A stretch of 64,000 bases of DNA from Gammaproteobacteria bacterium (GCA_024742415.1 JANSYN010000002.1:372001-436000); one strand, 5' to 3'. Shown: positions 18,644 through 28,038, counted from the first letter of the stretch. Numbers and translations: made by a program. The notes: a model not told the origin generated them from the sequence alone.

Positions 18644-19168
18644 CTACTGACGCAGGATCAGGCGGTTGCCGCGCTGGGTAAACTCGATGTGCCGCAGGAA
18701 CGACATGCCCAGCAGTATCTGCTCGCCTTCCAGGCCGGGCGTAATGGATGCCGCCACGTCCTCCAGCGCGATGTCTCCCACGCTGACCTGGTCCAGCGTG
18801 ACTGCATAGCTGGTTGCGCGACCATTCGCGGTTTGGGTAATAAACGGCGCACCGCGACGCAAACCCAGACGCTGCGCAACGCGTTCCGGAATGGCCACGC
18901 CCGTTGCGCCGGTATCGAGAAAAAAAGTGACTTCACGGTCGTTGATCTTACCGTTGACGACGTAATGCCCGTAACGGTTGCGCTCCAGCACCACCTCGCG
19001 CTGGCCCTGGGTGTTCAGGTGGGTATTTACCGACTGGTTGGGGTTGGCGTGCTGTTCTAGCAGGTCACCAAAAAAGAACACCCCTATCGCGAGAAAGACC
19101 AGCCAGGCCAGTGCCTGCATGACGCTTCCTATGCGCTTCGTTTCTCGTATTTCATCACGCGCGCTCAT
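18644..19168 (-). CDS. Membrane-anchored retropepsin-like aspartic protease (clan AA)
   Basis: A 174-residue protein. One membrane helix lies near the N-terminus (MQALAWLVFLAIGVFFFGDLL). A beta-rich domain from about residue 55 carries the catalytic triad FLDTGATGVAIPERVAQRLGL. The paired hydrophobic-Gly block LLGMSFLRHIEFTQRGNRLIL is at the C-terminus. This is the TIGR02281-type clan AA family, single-domain proteases that work as dimers. The active site would face the periplasm. The ATG at 19168 is preferred over an in-frame GTG two codons earlier. Its natural substrate is unknown. Confidence 0.85.
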   Translation of the reverse strand: MSARDEIRETKRIGSVMQALAWLVFLAIGVFFFGDLLEQHANPNQSVNTHLNTQGQREVVLERNRYGHYVVNGKINDREVTFFLDTGATGVAIPERVAQRLGLRRGAPFITQTANGRATSYAVTLDQVSVGDIALEDVAASITPGLEGEQILLGMSFLRHIEFTQRGNRLILRQ

Positions 19169-19461
19169 CGACACGACCTGTCTATTGACTCAATGCAAGG
19201 CGGCTGTGCCACCACGTTGGCGTCGCTTGCCTGAACCACCGACACCAACGCGAGACTGCAACCGCAGCAACCGCCGGGGCCTTGCCGGGCTGCTGCCGCG
19301 TTAGCTTCCATAGTGCGATTAATCCGACACGGATCCAAGTTAATGCTTTGCAGTGAATTGGTCTACACTAGGTCAGTGCCAACTGGCGGTGCACATCGCT
19401 CGGCGTCGCCCGCCGGCATACATGCGCTTCACTCCTACTAATAATTCATAGGGAGCCTTTC

Positions 19462-19911
19462 ATGACTGCAGTGAGCCAGACCGACAAAGCACGTTTTTTT
19501 GAAGACGTTGAAGCCGCCGCCAAAAAGGCCATCTGGTGTGCGCTGGCAACCGTGCACAACAACGAACCGCGCGTGCGCATGGTGCACCCCACCTGGGAGG
19601 GCGACACGCTATGGATCGCTACCGGGCCCGAAACTCCCAAAGCACAGCAGATAAGACAGAACGCCGCCGTGGATATCCAGTTCCAGGTGGCACCGGATGA
19701 CTTTATTCACCTGATGGTACGCGGCACAGCCACGGTAATGACAGACGCCGCCACCAAGGCGCGCGTGTGGGATGTCATGGACTACGATCTTGCCCAGTTC
19801 TGGCCCGCCGGCCCTGCCAGCGAGGAATACTGTGTCATCCGGGTAGACCCCACGCGCGTTGAGTTGAGCGAAATGTTCGGCAGCATGAACAAGCGGGTGT
19901 GGCGCGCATGA
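19462..19911 (+). CDS. Pyridoxamine 5'-phosphate oxidase-family flavin split-barrel protein
   Basis: A 149-residue protein with GGGAG seven bases before the ATG. The split-barrel pattern is visible: AIWCALATVHNNEPRVRMVHPTWEGDTLWIATG, then KAQQIRQNAAVDIQFQ, FIHLMVRGTATVM and the C-terminal YCVIRVDPTRVELSEM. The family includes FMN-, F420- or heme-binding small proteins such as general stress protein 26. No cofactor can be chosen from sequence. It stands alone with its own leader of about 290 bases containing the protease gene's divergent start. Confidence 0.85.
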   Translation: MTAVSQTDKARFFEDVEAAAKKAIWCALATVHNNEPRVRMVHPTWEGDTLWIATGPETPKAQQIRQNAAVDIQFQVAPDDFIHLMVRGTATVMTDAATKARVWDVMDYDLAQFWPAGPASEEYCVIRVDPTRVELSEMFGSMNKRVWRA

Positions 19912-20016
19912 GGATCAACCGCCTGGCCAAGGCGCCGGCAGGAGCGTTCATCTTGCGCCTGCCAAACCCGTATTGGCGTGCAGCCGCAACTTGCGACGGT
20001 GTGGAAGGCCCTGCTG

Positions 20017-20955
20017 ATGGATGAGTTTTTTCTGACGTATCAGGGCCAGCTGGCCGGCGCGGCGTTTGCCCTGTTCCTGGGTTACAGCTCTTTGCTGTTG
20101 AGCTGGCCGGCATTCCTGTGGATGGAAAAGCGTTCGCCAGCGCAGCGCCCTGCAGTGCCCAGAGAAAACTACAAATTTAACTGGCTGATTACTTTCAGCA
20201 ATCTTCTGCTCGCTCCCTGCTTTGCGGCGCTGGTGGGCTTTTCAACGCTACACCTGGCGGTTGCGAGCGGCCTGCCCAGCTTGTCAGTGTCAACCGATGG
20301 TATCGGTATCGGCGTGCCCGGGGTTGATCTTGCGCTGCAGGGTATCGTGATTTTTCTTGTCGCGTGTTTTCTGGGTGACTTTTCCTACTACTGGTGGCAC
20401 CGCGCGCAGCACACCTTTGGATTCTTGTGGGAGCTGCACAAGTTGCACCACTCGGATGAAAACCTCAACAGCACAACGATTTTCCGCTCACATTTCCTTG
20501 AACCCGCAGGACAGGCGCTCTTTCGCGGCCTCAGTATCGGCCTGGTGTTTGACCTGACCCCACAGTCGGTTTTTGCCGCAGTCATGGGTGGCCTGATGCT
20601 CGGACTGTGGGACTACTTCATACACGCCAATGTGCGCGTCGATGCCCTGTACCGCTTAACGCCGTTTTTCTCCAACCCTCAGTTTCACTGGATTCATCAC
20701 TCGAAGCTGCCGCAGCACCAGAACAAGAATTACTCGATCTGGTTGCCGCTGTACGACGTTGCCTTTGGCAGCTATTACAAGCCGGAGATCGATGAATACC
20801 CTCCCACCGGGCTGTCTTCTGGAGAAAAGATAGAAACGCTCTGGGAGGCGCAGGCCGGCCCACTCATCGCCTGGGGCAGGGCTATCGGCAGGCTGTTCGG
20901 CGGCGCGCGCGACAAAGCAGCCCCGGAGACCGAGCCGCCTTCGCCCCAGCGCTGA
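20017..20955 (+). CDS. Sterol desaturase / fatty acid hydroxylase family membrane di-iron enzyme
   Basis: A 312-residue protein. The ATG at 20017 (GGAAGG upstream) is favoured over an in-frame GTG at 19978. Several hydrophobic segments alternate with the histidine clusters of the family: WWHRAQHTFGFLWELHKLHHSDE, then FIHANVRV and FHWIHHSKLPQHQNKNY. The eight-His pattern binds a non-heme di-iron centre that hydroxylates or desaturates lipid substrates with O2. The position of the clusters on the cytoplasmic side fits the fatty acid hydroxylase superfamily. The substrate could be a sterol-like, hopanoid or carotenoid lipid; sequence alone does not say. The C-terminal 30 residues are polar and probably disordered. 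Confidence 0.88.
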   Translation: MDEFFLTYQGQLAGAAFALFLGYSSLLLSWPAFLWMEKRSPAQRPAVPRENYKFNWLITFSNLLLAPCFAALVGFSTLHLAVASGLPSLSVSTDGIGIGVPGVDLALQGIVIFLVACFLGDFSYYWWHRAQHTFGFLWELHKLHHSDENLNSTTIFRSHFLEPAGQALFRGLSIGLVFDLTPQSVFAAVMGGLMLGLWDYFIHANVRVDALYRLTPFFSNPQFHWIHHSKLPQHQNKNYSIWLPLYDVAFGSYYKPEIDEYPPTGLSSGEKIETLWEAQAGPLIAWGRAIGRLFGGARDKAAPETEPPSPQR

Positions 20956-21038
20956 CCGCGTCGGTGAGCCACTGCCTACACACACAGTGTGTCACCGCCA
21001 GCCACACGGCCTGCGGTGGTGATATTGAGCAAATGTCG

Positions 21039-21044
21039 TATACT
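21039..21044 (+). promoter_or_regulatory. Possible promoter -10 element (TATACT)
   Basis: GTCGTATACTTTG lies about 100 bases before the COQ4-like gene and after the end of the hydroxylase gene. A matching -35 is not evident, so the call is weak. Confidence 0.25.
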
Positions 21045-21141
21045 TTGAGCGGCAGGCACCATACCCGTTGCTTGTCCGCTAACCGCCATCGTTGTGACCC
21101 CAACAGCCATAAACGTCACAGGTGCGCGCCCAGGAGGCCAC

Positions 21142-22182
21142 ATGAACAGTCGCGAAACACTGCAAAGCCTGACCCACTACACGGATCGTGAGACCATTCA
21201 CCAGGCCGTCGCCGCCGCCAAACGCGGCAGCCATCAAGGGCGATTGCAAATTACTGCCGCCATGGCGTGGGCCGCTTACTCCTGCCCCGATGCCTGCCCG
21301 GCCGTGTGTGACAACATCGCCAGTGCGTGGCTGGGCCGCGGCCCGACGCCAGAAGTTCCCAGGGGGCTGGCCGAGGCGCCCATAGAGGCGGGCTTCTGGA
21401 AGGCCTTCTGGGATGTGATCGATGGCCCCGAGGAAGGTTACGACGCCATCAGCATTACCGTTGCAGTGGCATCACTGGGCGCCGCGCTGCACGAGGACTT
21501 CGGCCCGCTGGCCGAGCAGCATGCACTGAACCACCCCGGCGCCGCTGCCGCCCAACGCAATCCCATCCCGGGCTACACCGACATGAGCCCGCTGGCCGAC
21601 TGCCCCCATGACAGCCTCGGCTACGCCCTGCACCGCCTGATCCTGGACAACGGCTATGACCCGGAAGTATTGCAGCGCGATGACATCGGCCTGGATGGGC
21701 TGCCGCACGTGCTGCACTACCTCAATGCCCGAATCCTGCAAATGCACGAGGTGTGGCACCTGGTCGCGGGCTACGAGACGACCTCCTCCGGGGAGATCGC
21801 CATTTCCGGTTTCCAACTGGCGCAGTTTGGCCACAACTACTCGTCGATGTTTCTCGCCGTGGGCATGGCCATCGGCACCTTCAAGGAACCTCACGGCTTT
21901 ACGGTCGCTATGCAAATCATCTGTGAGGGCTGGGAGCACGGCCGCAACACACCACCGATGATGGACATCAACTGGGAGGACGAGTGGGACACATCGCTGG
22001 AAGACATCCGCACCAAGTACGGCATCCAGCATTACCAGAGTGTGTTTCCACCGGATGTGATCGAGTCGGTAACGGAAGCGCCGCTATGGCGACGCGTCGG
22101 GCCGATCCTCAAGCTGCTGCGCTACAACCTGCGCCTGCGCAAGGATAGGCCGCTGCTGCAACCACAGTTGGCCGTGCAGTAG
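21142..22182 (+). CDS. COQ4-like protein (ubiquinone biosynthesis Coq4 family)
   Basis: A 346-residue protein with AGGAGG five bases before the chosen ATG. The conserved core is residues 160-250: YALHRLILDNGYDPEVL, HVLHYLNARILQMHEVWHLVAGYETTSSGEIAISGFQLAQFGHNYSSMF. Residues 202-218 give H-E-x-x-H-x11-E, which matches the HDxxH-x11-E metal-binding signature of Coq4 with Glu in place of Asp. In eukaryotes Coq4 organises the ubiquinone synthesis complex and has been linked to ring decarboxylation. At about 346 residues the protein is longer than typical Coq4 (about 230), with an extra N-terminal helical region. No other ubiquinone genes lie nearby, so a different quinone-like or lipid substrate is possible. 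Confidence 0.75.
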   Translation: MNSRETLQSLTHYTDRETIHQAVAAAKRGSHQGRLQITAAMAWAAYSCPDACPAVCDNIASAWLGRGPTPEVPRGLAEAPIEAGFWKAFWDVIDGPEEGYDAISITVAVASLGAALHEDFGPLAEQHALNHPGAAAAQRNPIPGYTDMSPLADCPHDSLGYALHRLILDNGYDPEVLQRDDIGLDGLPHVLHYLNARILQMHEVWHLVAGYETTSSGEIAISGFQLAQFGHNYSSMFLAVGMAIGTFKEPHGFTVAMQIICEGWEHGRNTPPMMDINWEDEWDTSLEDIRTKYGIQHYQSVFPPDVIESVTEAPLWRRVGPILKLLRYNLRLRKDRPLLQPQLAVQ

Positions 22183-22234
22183 CACCTGCGGACCGAGCCG
22201 GCAGCGGGCACCGCTCGCTGCACTGCAACGGTCG

Positions 22235-23743
22235 TTAAGGCAGCGTATAGCGCACCACGGCGGCAGGGCCTGGCAGCGCCGCGTCCAACGTCACTTCGAT
22301 GCCGTCAGGCACTTTCTCAACCTGCAGCACATTCGCGCCCAGCACCTCCAGGGTTTGCCAGGGCACGCCGGGGTCTTCCAGCGTAAAGCGCTCATCAAGC
22401 GCACCGAACACAGTGGCATACAGTACGCCATCACCACTGGTGTAGCGCAGTTCGCGGCCATCGAGATTGCCAAATCGCTGCCACGGCTGCCTGCCGTAAA
22501 CGGCCTCGCCATTGGTGCGCAACCATTCGCCCAGGCCCAGCAACGGACTTTGTTGAATGGCAGGTATCTGGCCAAAGCTGTCGGGGCCAACGTTGATCAG
22601 CAGGTTGCCATTCTTGGCAACGGTGTCCACCAGAAAGCGCACCAGTTCATCGGCGCTGAGCATGTCCTGGGCGGTCTCTGCGGCATTGAATGCAAACGAC
22701 GCACCGAGACCGCGGGTCGCCTCCCACTTATAGGGAGGAATGCCCGCCAGGCTGTTGTACTCTTCGGTCTTGAAGCCGATACGCGCCGGGTCGTCTTTCA
22801 GGGTGCCATCGTCCATCGAGATGAGCTGTCGCGCCAGCCATTTCAGGACGGGCGTTGCCCCGGGCCACTCGGCAATAGCACCGATGGTATCCAGTGCCGC
22901 CCAGCGGTCGTTCACCACGCCGTCAGGTACCGCGGCAAAATAGCGCGTAAGCACATCGTCCAGACGCCCGCCCTGGGGATAACCGATATCCGCCCACAGC
23001 ACATCCGGAGAGTAGCGCTCAATCAATTCAAGCATGTGCGCGTGGGCATACTCTGCATAGTCGTCGCCGCGCGGTGCGCTACGCAGCATGTCACGCACCA
23101 GGTCGCCCTCGGAAACGAGGCTGAACGTCCAGTCCAGGCCGGTGGAGTAATAGACGCCAAAGCGCATTCCACGATCGCGCACCGCCTGGGCAAGCTCTCC
23201 TACCATGTCACGTTCTGAGCCCCAGCCTTGCGCGTGTGGATTGGGCACACGGCTGGGCCACAGGGTGTAACCGTCGTGATGCTTGGTTACCAGTACCACA
23301 TAGTGCGCGCCCACGCGCTGGAAGAAATCCGCCCACGCCCGGGGATCCCAGGATTGGTTCACGCGGCGCTCAAACTCGGGGCCGAAATCGCGGTAGGGAG
23401 CGTCGCCATAGTGTTCGGCGTGGTAGCGAGCGGTGGAACTGTCCGGACGCGCCAACGGATAGGAATACCATTCGGTATACGGCAGCTCCTGGCGACCGGC
23501 GGTACCCAGCAGGACTTCTTCAAGTTCACCCGGAGCCAGCGCCTTGCCGGGTGCATAGGCGGGAACCGAGGCCGGCCCCCAGTGAATAAAAATGCCCAGT
23601 TTGGCGTCATCAAACCATTGCGGGGTATCGCGGGAGCGCTCCATCAACGGGTCGGGCAGTGGTTTGCCACAGGCGACCAGCACGCTGGCCAGGCACAGCA
23701 GCACCAGGATGTTTGCGGGTAAGCGAAGGGATATCTGACGCAT
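22235..23743 (-). CDS. Lipoprotein alpha-L-fucosidase, GH29
   Basis: A 502-residue protein with AAGGAG seven bases before the ATG and a lipobox (SVLVAC). The GH29 barrel begins WFDDAKLGIFIHWGPASVPAYAP, with the active-site HH in VLVTKHHDGYTLWPS and the family block RDRGMRFGVYYSTGLDWTF. The nucleophile Asp is expected in DVLWADIGYPQGG. After the barrel the C-terminal part (about residue 400 on) is a beta domain. The enzyme releases alpha-L-fucose from glycans. Lipid anchoring would place it in the outer membrane. It is divergent from a TonB receptor with a 116-base shared promoter region, which suggests capture of a fucosylated substrate. Confidence 0.88.
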   Translation of the reverse strand: MRQISLRLPANILVLLCLASVLVACGKPLPDPLMERSRDTPQWFDDAKLGIFIHWGPASVPAYAPGKALAPGELEEVLLGTAGRQELPYTEWYSYPLARPDSSTARYHAEHYGDAPYRDFGPEFERRVNQSWDPRAWADFFQRVGAHYVVLVTKHHDGYTLWPSRVPNPHAQGWGSERDMVGELAQAVRDRGMRFGVYYSTGLDWTFSLVSEGDLVRDMLRSAPRGDDYAEYAHAHMLELIERYSPDVLWADIGYPQGGRLDDVLTRYFAAVPDGVVNDRWAALDTIGAIAEWPGATPVLKWLARQLISMDDGTLKDDPARIGFKTEEYNSLAGIPPYKWEATRGLGASFAFNAAETAQDMLSADELVRFLVDTVAKNGNLLINVGPDSFGQIPAIQQSPLLGLGEWLRTNGEAVYGRQPWQRFGNLDGRELRYTSGDGVLYATVFGALDERFTLEDPGVPWQTLEVLGANVLQVEKVPDGIEVTLDAALPGPAAVVRYTLP

Positions 23744-23859
23744 CGTTGCACTCCTTGGTTAATTGGTCAGTGGCAAACGCATCCAGATACAGGCGAGGCA
23801 TGCACTGCTATGCTAACCTCTTCCCAGACACAATAAAAAGATAATCGAGGTCTGCCACC

Positions 23860-26100
23860 ATGAACACCCGTCACTACTACCCTTGCGTGTCAGTCATTAC
23901 CGCCCTGCTCGCTCTGGCGCCGTCCCCCCACCTGGCCGCACAGGAAACCGCGCTACTGGAAGAACTGATCGTGACAGCGCGCAAGCGCGAGCAGAATCTG
24001 CAGGATGTTGCCGTTGGTGTGTCATTACTGAGCGGCCGCGCACTGGCCGAGGCGCAGTTGCGCAACGCCCAGGACCTGAGCACGCTGATCCCTACCCTGA
24101 ATGTCCAGGCAAGCTCAGGACCTTCAAGCTCATCGTTTAACATTCGTGGCATCGGCACCCAATCACTGGACACCTCGGTCGAACCCAGTGTGTCCACCAT
24201 GCTCGACGGGGTGGTGATGGGTGTGTCGGGCATGGCGTTTCTCGAACTGGTGGATATAGAACGGGTAGAAGTGCTGCGCGGCCCACAGGGCACCCTGTAC
24301 GGCAAGAACGCCTCGGGCGGTGTCATTCACATCATTACCAAAGATCCAACGCCGGAGCTCTCCGGCACCATCGCAGCCACCGCGATCGAGCAGGATGAAT
24401 ATCGACTGGACGGTACAGTTTCAGGCCCCATCACGGACACACTCGCGTATCGCCTCACCGGTTCCATCGTTGACGACGACGGTTTCTCGGAAAACGTGTT
24501 CAACGGCGAACGCGTGAACGACGATGAAACGTACAACCTGCGCGGCAAATTGCTGTGGCGAGCCAATGAAGACCTCGAACTGCTGTGGAGCAGCGACTAC
24601 AGCGAACGGGACTGCGACTGCACTGCACTGGCGGTACGCTCCATTCTTGATTCGCCCGAGCAACAGGCATTGCTGGATGAACAGCTGCCCGTTGTCCCGG
24701 GGGATGGCAACCAGGACGTGAACAACGACCAGCCGGCGTTTACAAAGATCGACGGCCAGGGCCATTCACTGTCGATTGACTGGAACCTGGGCAGCCACGT
24801 GCTGACGTCTATCACCGCAATGCGCGACTGGCAGAGCGAAAGTATCGTCGACCTGGACAACCGCCCGGTGAACCCCCTGGCGCTGAGCTTTCCAGCCCCG
24901 CCCAAAACCGAGGTAGAGCAGCTTTCACAGGAACTGCGCCTGGCTTCAGCGCCGCAGGACTGGGGTTCATACGTGATCGGCGCGTTCTACTTTAACCAGG
25001 ACCAGGATTCCGGCAACGACACTACCACTTCGTTGCTCGCACCCATTCTGCCGCCGGTGACCCGCGTTTCTCGTACCGAGGTCAAGAACGAGAACGTTGC
25101 CCTGTTCGGCGAAGTCAACTATGCCTTCATGCAGGACTGGATCCTCACCCTCGGCGGACGCTACACGCGCGACGACCTGGAGTTCAGCACCATTGCCATT
25201 GGTACTGACAACCTGATCTTTCCCGCCGAAGGTTCAGTCGCGGCCGATACCAGCGAAGACGATTTCTCACCGAAGATCGCCGTGCAATGGGACATCAACA
25301 ACAACGCGATGACCTACCTCAGCTACGTCAGCGGCTACAAGGGCCCCGCCTTCGATACCGGCATTGTCGCGGGCGGCAGCTTCGTTGCCCCGGAGACCAG
25401 CGACGCCTGGGAACTGGGCCTGAAATCTACCTGGCTGGACAACCGGCTGATCATGAACGTGGCGCTGTTTTACGCCGAGTACCAGGATTTCCAGGCCCAG
25501 GCCTCCGTCGACGACGATGTGACCGACATGATTCCCGGCAGCTTCGTACTGGTCAACGCCGGTGAGGTGTCCACCCAGGGCGTGGAAATCGAAATGCTGG
25601 CTCAACCGACAGATAACTGGACGATCAGGGGTGGCTTTGCCTATACCGACGGCTCCATCGATGACTATCGCAACGGCAATTGCAGCGGCCCGCAGAAGTT
25701 CCGCGGCGAGTGCCCCACCGGTGCACAAGATTTGTCCGGCGGCGATCTGCCCTACACACCGCAGTGGAAGTTGACGCTCAGCACGGATTACCGCATCGAA
25801 TTTGATGCCTTCGCCATGACACTGGGCATGGATCTGCGCAGCCAGGATGACGTACTCTTTGAACTGTCACAGGATCCATACACGCGCCAGGACGCGTACA
25901 CGATTGTCGATGCACGCCTTGCATTGACCGACGCCGACAACCGTTACACGCTCTCGGCATTCGTCAAGAATGTGTTTGATGAAGACTACGCCGCGCTGAT
26001 TTACGGCCAGTCAGAAATCCTGATACCCAACGCCTATATACACGGCGTTCCCAAATACGCCCAGCGCACCGCTGGCATTGCGCTGCGCTACGATTTCTAA
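23860..26100 (+). CDS. TonB-dependent outer-membrane receptor
   Basis: A 746-residue protein. A signal peptide ends near LAAQE, and the TonB box region is ALLEELIVTARKREQNLQDVAV. The plug domain has FNIRGIGTQSLDTSVEPSV and VEVLRGPQGTLYGKNASGGVIHI. The 22-strand barrel carries alternating aromatic patterns and ends in RYDF with a terminal Phe. GAGG precedes the ATG by about ten bases, and the leader reads CAATAAAAAGATAA. The subclass resembles receptors common in Sphingomonadales and Halieaceae. A fucosidase lies divergently and a SnoaL-like gene follows 16 bases downstream, probably in the same transcript. The transported compound is not determinable. Confidence 0.93.
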   Translation: MNTRHYYPCVSVITALLALAPSPHLAAQETALLEELIVTARKREQNLQDVAVGVSLLSGRALAEAQLRNAQDLSTLIPTLNVQASSGPSSSSFNIRGIGTQSLDTSVEPSVSTMLDGVVMGVSGMAFLELVDIERVEVLRGPQGTLYGKNASGGVIHIITKDPTPELSGTIAATAIEQDEYRLDGTVSGPITDTLAYRLTGSIVDDDGFSENVFNGERVNDDETYNLRGKLLWRANEDLELLWSSDYSERDCDCTALAVRSILDSPEQQALLDEQLPVVPGDGNQDVNNDQPAFTKIDGQGHSLSIDWNLGSHVLTSITAMRDWQSESIVDLDNRPVNPLALSFPAPPKTEVEQLSQELRLASAPQDWGSYVIGAFYFNQDQDSGNDTTTSLLAPILPPVTRVSRTEVKNENVALFGEVNYAFMQDWILTLGGRYTRDDLEFSTIAIGTDNLIFPAEGSVAADTSEDDFSPKIAVQWDINNNAMTYLSYVSGYKGPAFDTGIVAGGSFVAPETSDAWELGLKSTWLDNRLIMNVALFYAEYQDFQAQASVDDDVTDMIPGSFVLVNAGEVSTQGVEIEMLAQPTDNWTIRGGFAYTDGSIDDYRNGNCSGPQKFRGECPTGAQDLSGGDLPYTPQWKLTLSTDYRIEFDAFAMTLGMDLRSQDDVLFELSQDPYTRQDAYTIVDARLALTDADNRYTLSAFVKNVFDEDYAALIYGQSEILIPNAYIHGVPKYAQRTAGIALRYDF

Positions 26101-26116
26101 ACGAAGGATAAGCACC

Positions 26117-26560
26117 ATGGCAACTCCCGACAAACACACCCTGCTCAACTGGGCCACCAACTACCCGCAGTTGTGGAACGCTGGCGACAAACAAGCCTGG
26201 ATCGATAACTGGAGAACCGTCGCGACCGGCGACTTCCGCATGCTCGACCCGGTGGGCACACCTGAAAAAATTGGCTTCAAGTCCTGCTGCGAAGATTCCT
26301 GGGATTTGTTCCAGCCGCGGGTACGCTTTCGCATCCAGCCCGGCACACTGTTCGTGTGCGCCAATGAAGTCGCCTGGTGCCTGGAAAATCATTTCGACGG
26401 ACCCGAGGGCGCACAGGTGCAATACAGCATTGAGACCTATCGCTTTGACGATAAAGGCTCTGTTGATATTCGCACCTACTATCGCGTACCCAATCACAAC
26501 AACGAGAACCTGGGCGATATTTTCCAGGCGTATCTTCCGGAAAACGCACAGGGGCTGTAG
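26117..26560 (+). CDS. SnoaL/NTF2-like protein
   Basis: A 147-residue protein with AAGGA eight bases before the ATG at 26117. The fold pattern of one N-terminal helix pair (LLNWATNYPQLWNAGDKQAWIDNWR) then beta strands (FRMLDPVGTPEKIG, RFRIQPGTLFVCANEVAWCLENHF, QVQYSIETYRFDDKGSVDIRTYY) is that of the NTF2-like superfamily, which includes polyketide cyclases and ketosteroid isomerases. No catalytic residue pair can be assigned with confidence. It begins 16 bases after the TonB receptor, which suggests it works on the imported compound. Confidence 0.75.
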   Translation: MATPDKHTLLNWATNYPQLWNAGDKQAWIDNWRTVATGDFRMLDPVGTPEKIGFKSCCEDSWDLFQPRVRFRIQPGTLFVCANEVAWCLENHFDGPEGAQVQYSIETYRFDDKGSVDIRTYYRVPNHNNENLGDIFQAYLPENAQGL

Positions 26561-26769
26561 CCGGTACGCGTTTGGCGCCACACCCGCATGCGCCAGGACG
26601 CGCCTGCTGCACGCGCAAACATGGGACTTTGTCACTAAAACTGGCCAACGCGTTTTGGTAACCTGAAGCAAACGTGGCGCCGGGTTGTGCTTGCGGTCAC
26701 GGGCGAAGCGTCTACGCTTGCGGCCCGATTGGTGTGCCCGGCAATAAGAAGAAAGCACCAGGGCAGACC

Positions 26770-27915
26770 ATGGCGTTCATTCTACGCTTTTTTGATTACT
26801 TCTTGCCCGAGAGCATGTGCACCACGCCCAAGGATCTCATGCGTGGTTACGTGTTACTCGGCATGATCTGGTCCAACCTGCTTATCAGCGTGCTCACGGC
26901 TTTCGGGCTGGTGTTTCTCCTGAACCTTGAAGAAAACACCCTGGTTGCCCTGGCACTCGATGGCGCGTGTATCGTCGGCTACCTCTGTGCGTTGCTCCTG
27001 CTCATGAAGACCGAAAGCTATACGCTGAGCAGCAACTTCATGATCGCCGTACTCACGGCCGTCATACTCACCGGCATACAGATCACCGGCGGCAATCAGG
27101 AATCGCCCATTCTCCAGTTGCTGCTGATGATTCCACTATGGGGCTTTCTGCTGCTTGGCCTGAAAACAGGGGTCGTCTGGCTGCTGATCACCATGACGCT
27201 GTGTGCCTATACGTATGTCAGTGGCGTATACGGCTTTGGCCATGTTCAACTCTTGCAAAGCGCTGAGGTCGTGCGCGCGATGGACCTGATGTTCCAGTTT
27301 GTCCTGATCGCCGTGATGGGTGCCGTACTCATCGTGTACGAAACTCTCAACGGCCTGCTGGAGAAGGAACTGCACGAAGAGAAGGTCAAGCTCGAACACT
27401 GGGCCAGTCACGATGACTTAACAGGCGTGCCGAATCGCTTCGAATTTTTCCGCCGGCTCAAGGCACACATCAACGAGGCCAACGAGCGCACCCAGACCGT
27501 TGGCGTTGTGTACATCGACCTTGATGGATTCAAACCCGTCAACGATACTCACGGACACCACACCGGCGATGAGCTGCTGCGCGCCGTGGCCGAGCGTTTG
27601 CAGCAAACGCTGCGCCTGTCGGACACCACCGCCCGCCTGGGTGGTGATGAGTTCGGCCTGATTCTGCCAGGCATTCGCGTACCCGATGATATTGAAAACA
27701 TCATGCCGAAAATTCTCGCAGCCATTCGCAAGCCCATTCACATTGATGGCGAGGAGATCATCGTGCGCGGCAGTTGCGGTGTGTCGGTGTTTCCCATGCA
27801 TGGCGAAGACTACACGGATCTATGCAAGTACGCAGACACTGCGATGTATCGCGCCAAGGTTCGCAGCGATTCCTACATCATCTATGAGAACACCATGGGT
27901 GTGGCTGTCCAGTGA
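26770..27915 (+). CDS. Membrane-bound diguanylate cyclase (GGDEF)
   Basis: A 381-residue protein. The ATG at 26770 is taken as the start since the upstream extension is Cys/Gly-rich and non-conserved; the ribosome site is weak. Residues 20-190 hold about six hydrophobic segments forming a membrane sensor of unknown type. A short coiled linker (EKELHEEKVKLEHWASHDDLTGVPNR) joins it to the GGDEF domain. The domain has DLDGFKPVNDTHGHHTGDELL and an intact ARLGGDEFGLILPG active site. An RxxD inhibitory site (RLSD) lies exactly five residues before GGDEF, so product feedback is expected. It makes cyclic di-GMP; no EAL domain follows. Confidence 0.92.
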   Translation: MAFILRFFDYFLPESMCTTPKDLMRGYVLLGMIWSNLLISVLTAFGLVFLLNLEENTLVALALDGACIVGYLCALLLLMKTESYTLSSNFMIAVLTAVILTGIQITGGNQESPILQLLLMIPLWGFLLLGLKTGVVWLLITMTLCAYTYVSGVYGFGHVQLLQSAEVVRAMDLMFQFVLIAVMGAVLIVYETLNGLLEKELHEEKVKLEHWASHDDLTGVPNRFEFFRRLKAHINEANERTQTVGVVYIDLDGFKPVNDTHGHHTGDELLRAVAERLQQTLRLSDTTARLGGDEFGLILPGIRVPDDIENIMPKILAAIRKPIHIDGEEIIVRGSCGVSVFPMHGEDYTDLCKYADTAMYRAKVRSDSYIIYENTMGVAVQ

Positions 27916-27972
27916 GCCAGGCAGTGTGCTCGCCTGAGCCAACGCTGTGGCGCAGCCGCGCTCAATCAACGA

Positions 27973-28003
27973 CCACAGCGCCGGGGACGTAGCCCCTCTG
28001 TGG
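27973..28003 (+). terminator. Stem-loop after the diguanylate cyclase gene
   Basis: CCACAG at 27973 pairs with CTGTGG ending at 28003, with an inner GGGG/CCCC pair and a six-base loop. It is followed by TAAAG rather than a T tract, so it is a weak terminator candidate about 60 bases past the stop. Confidence 0.35.
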
Positions 28004-28038
28004 TAAAGTCCAGGCCTGCCCGCCACTGGAGTCGCCAC

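Noticed and set aside
19348-19369. TTGCAG / TACACT promoter pair
   Set aside because: The spacer is only 10 bases, too short for a standard sigma-70 promoter.
21187-21202. CGTGA-GACCAT-TCACC, another CRP-like core
   Set aside because: It lies inside the COQ4-like coding sequence and the outer bases do not match; chance is enough.
22355-23218. Open frame of 287 codons on the plus strand
   Set aside because: Shadow of the fucosidase gene, whose GH29 motifs are unambiguous.
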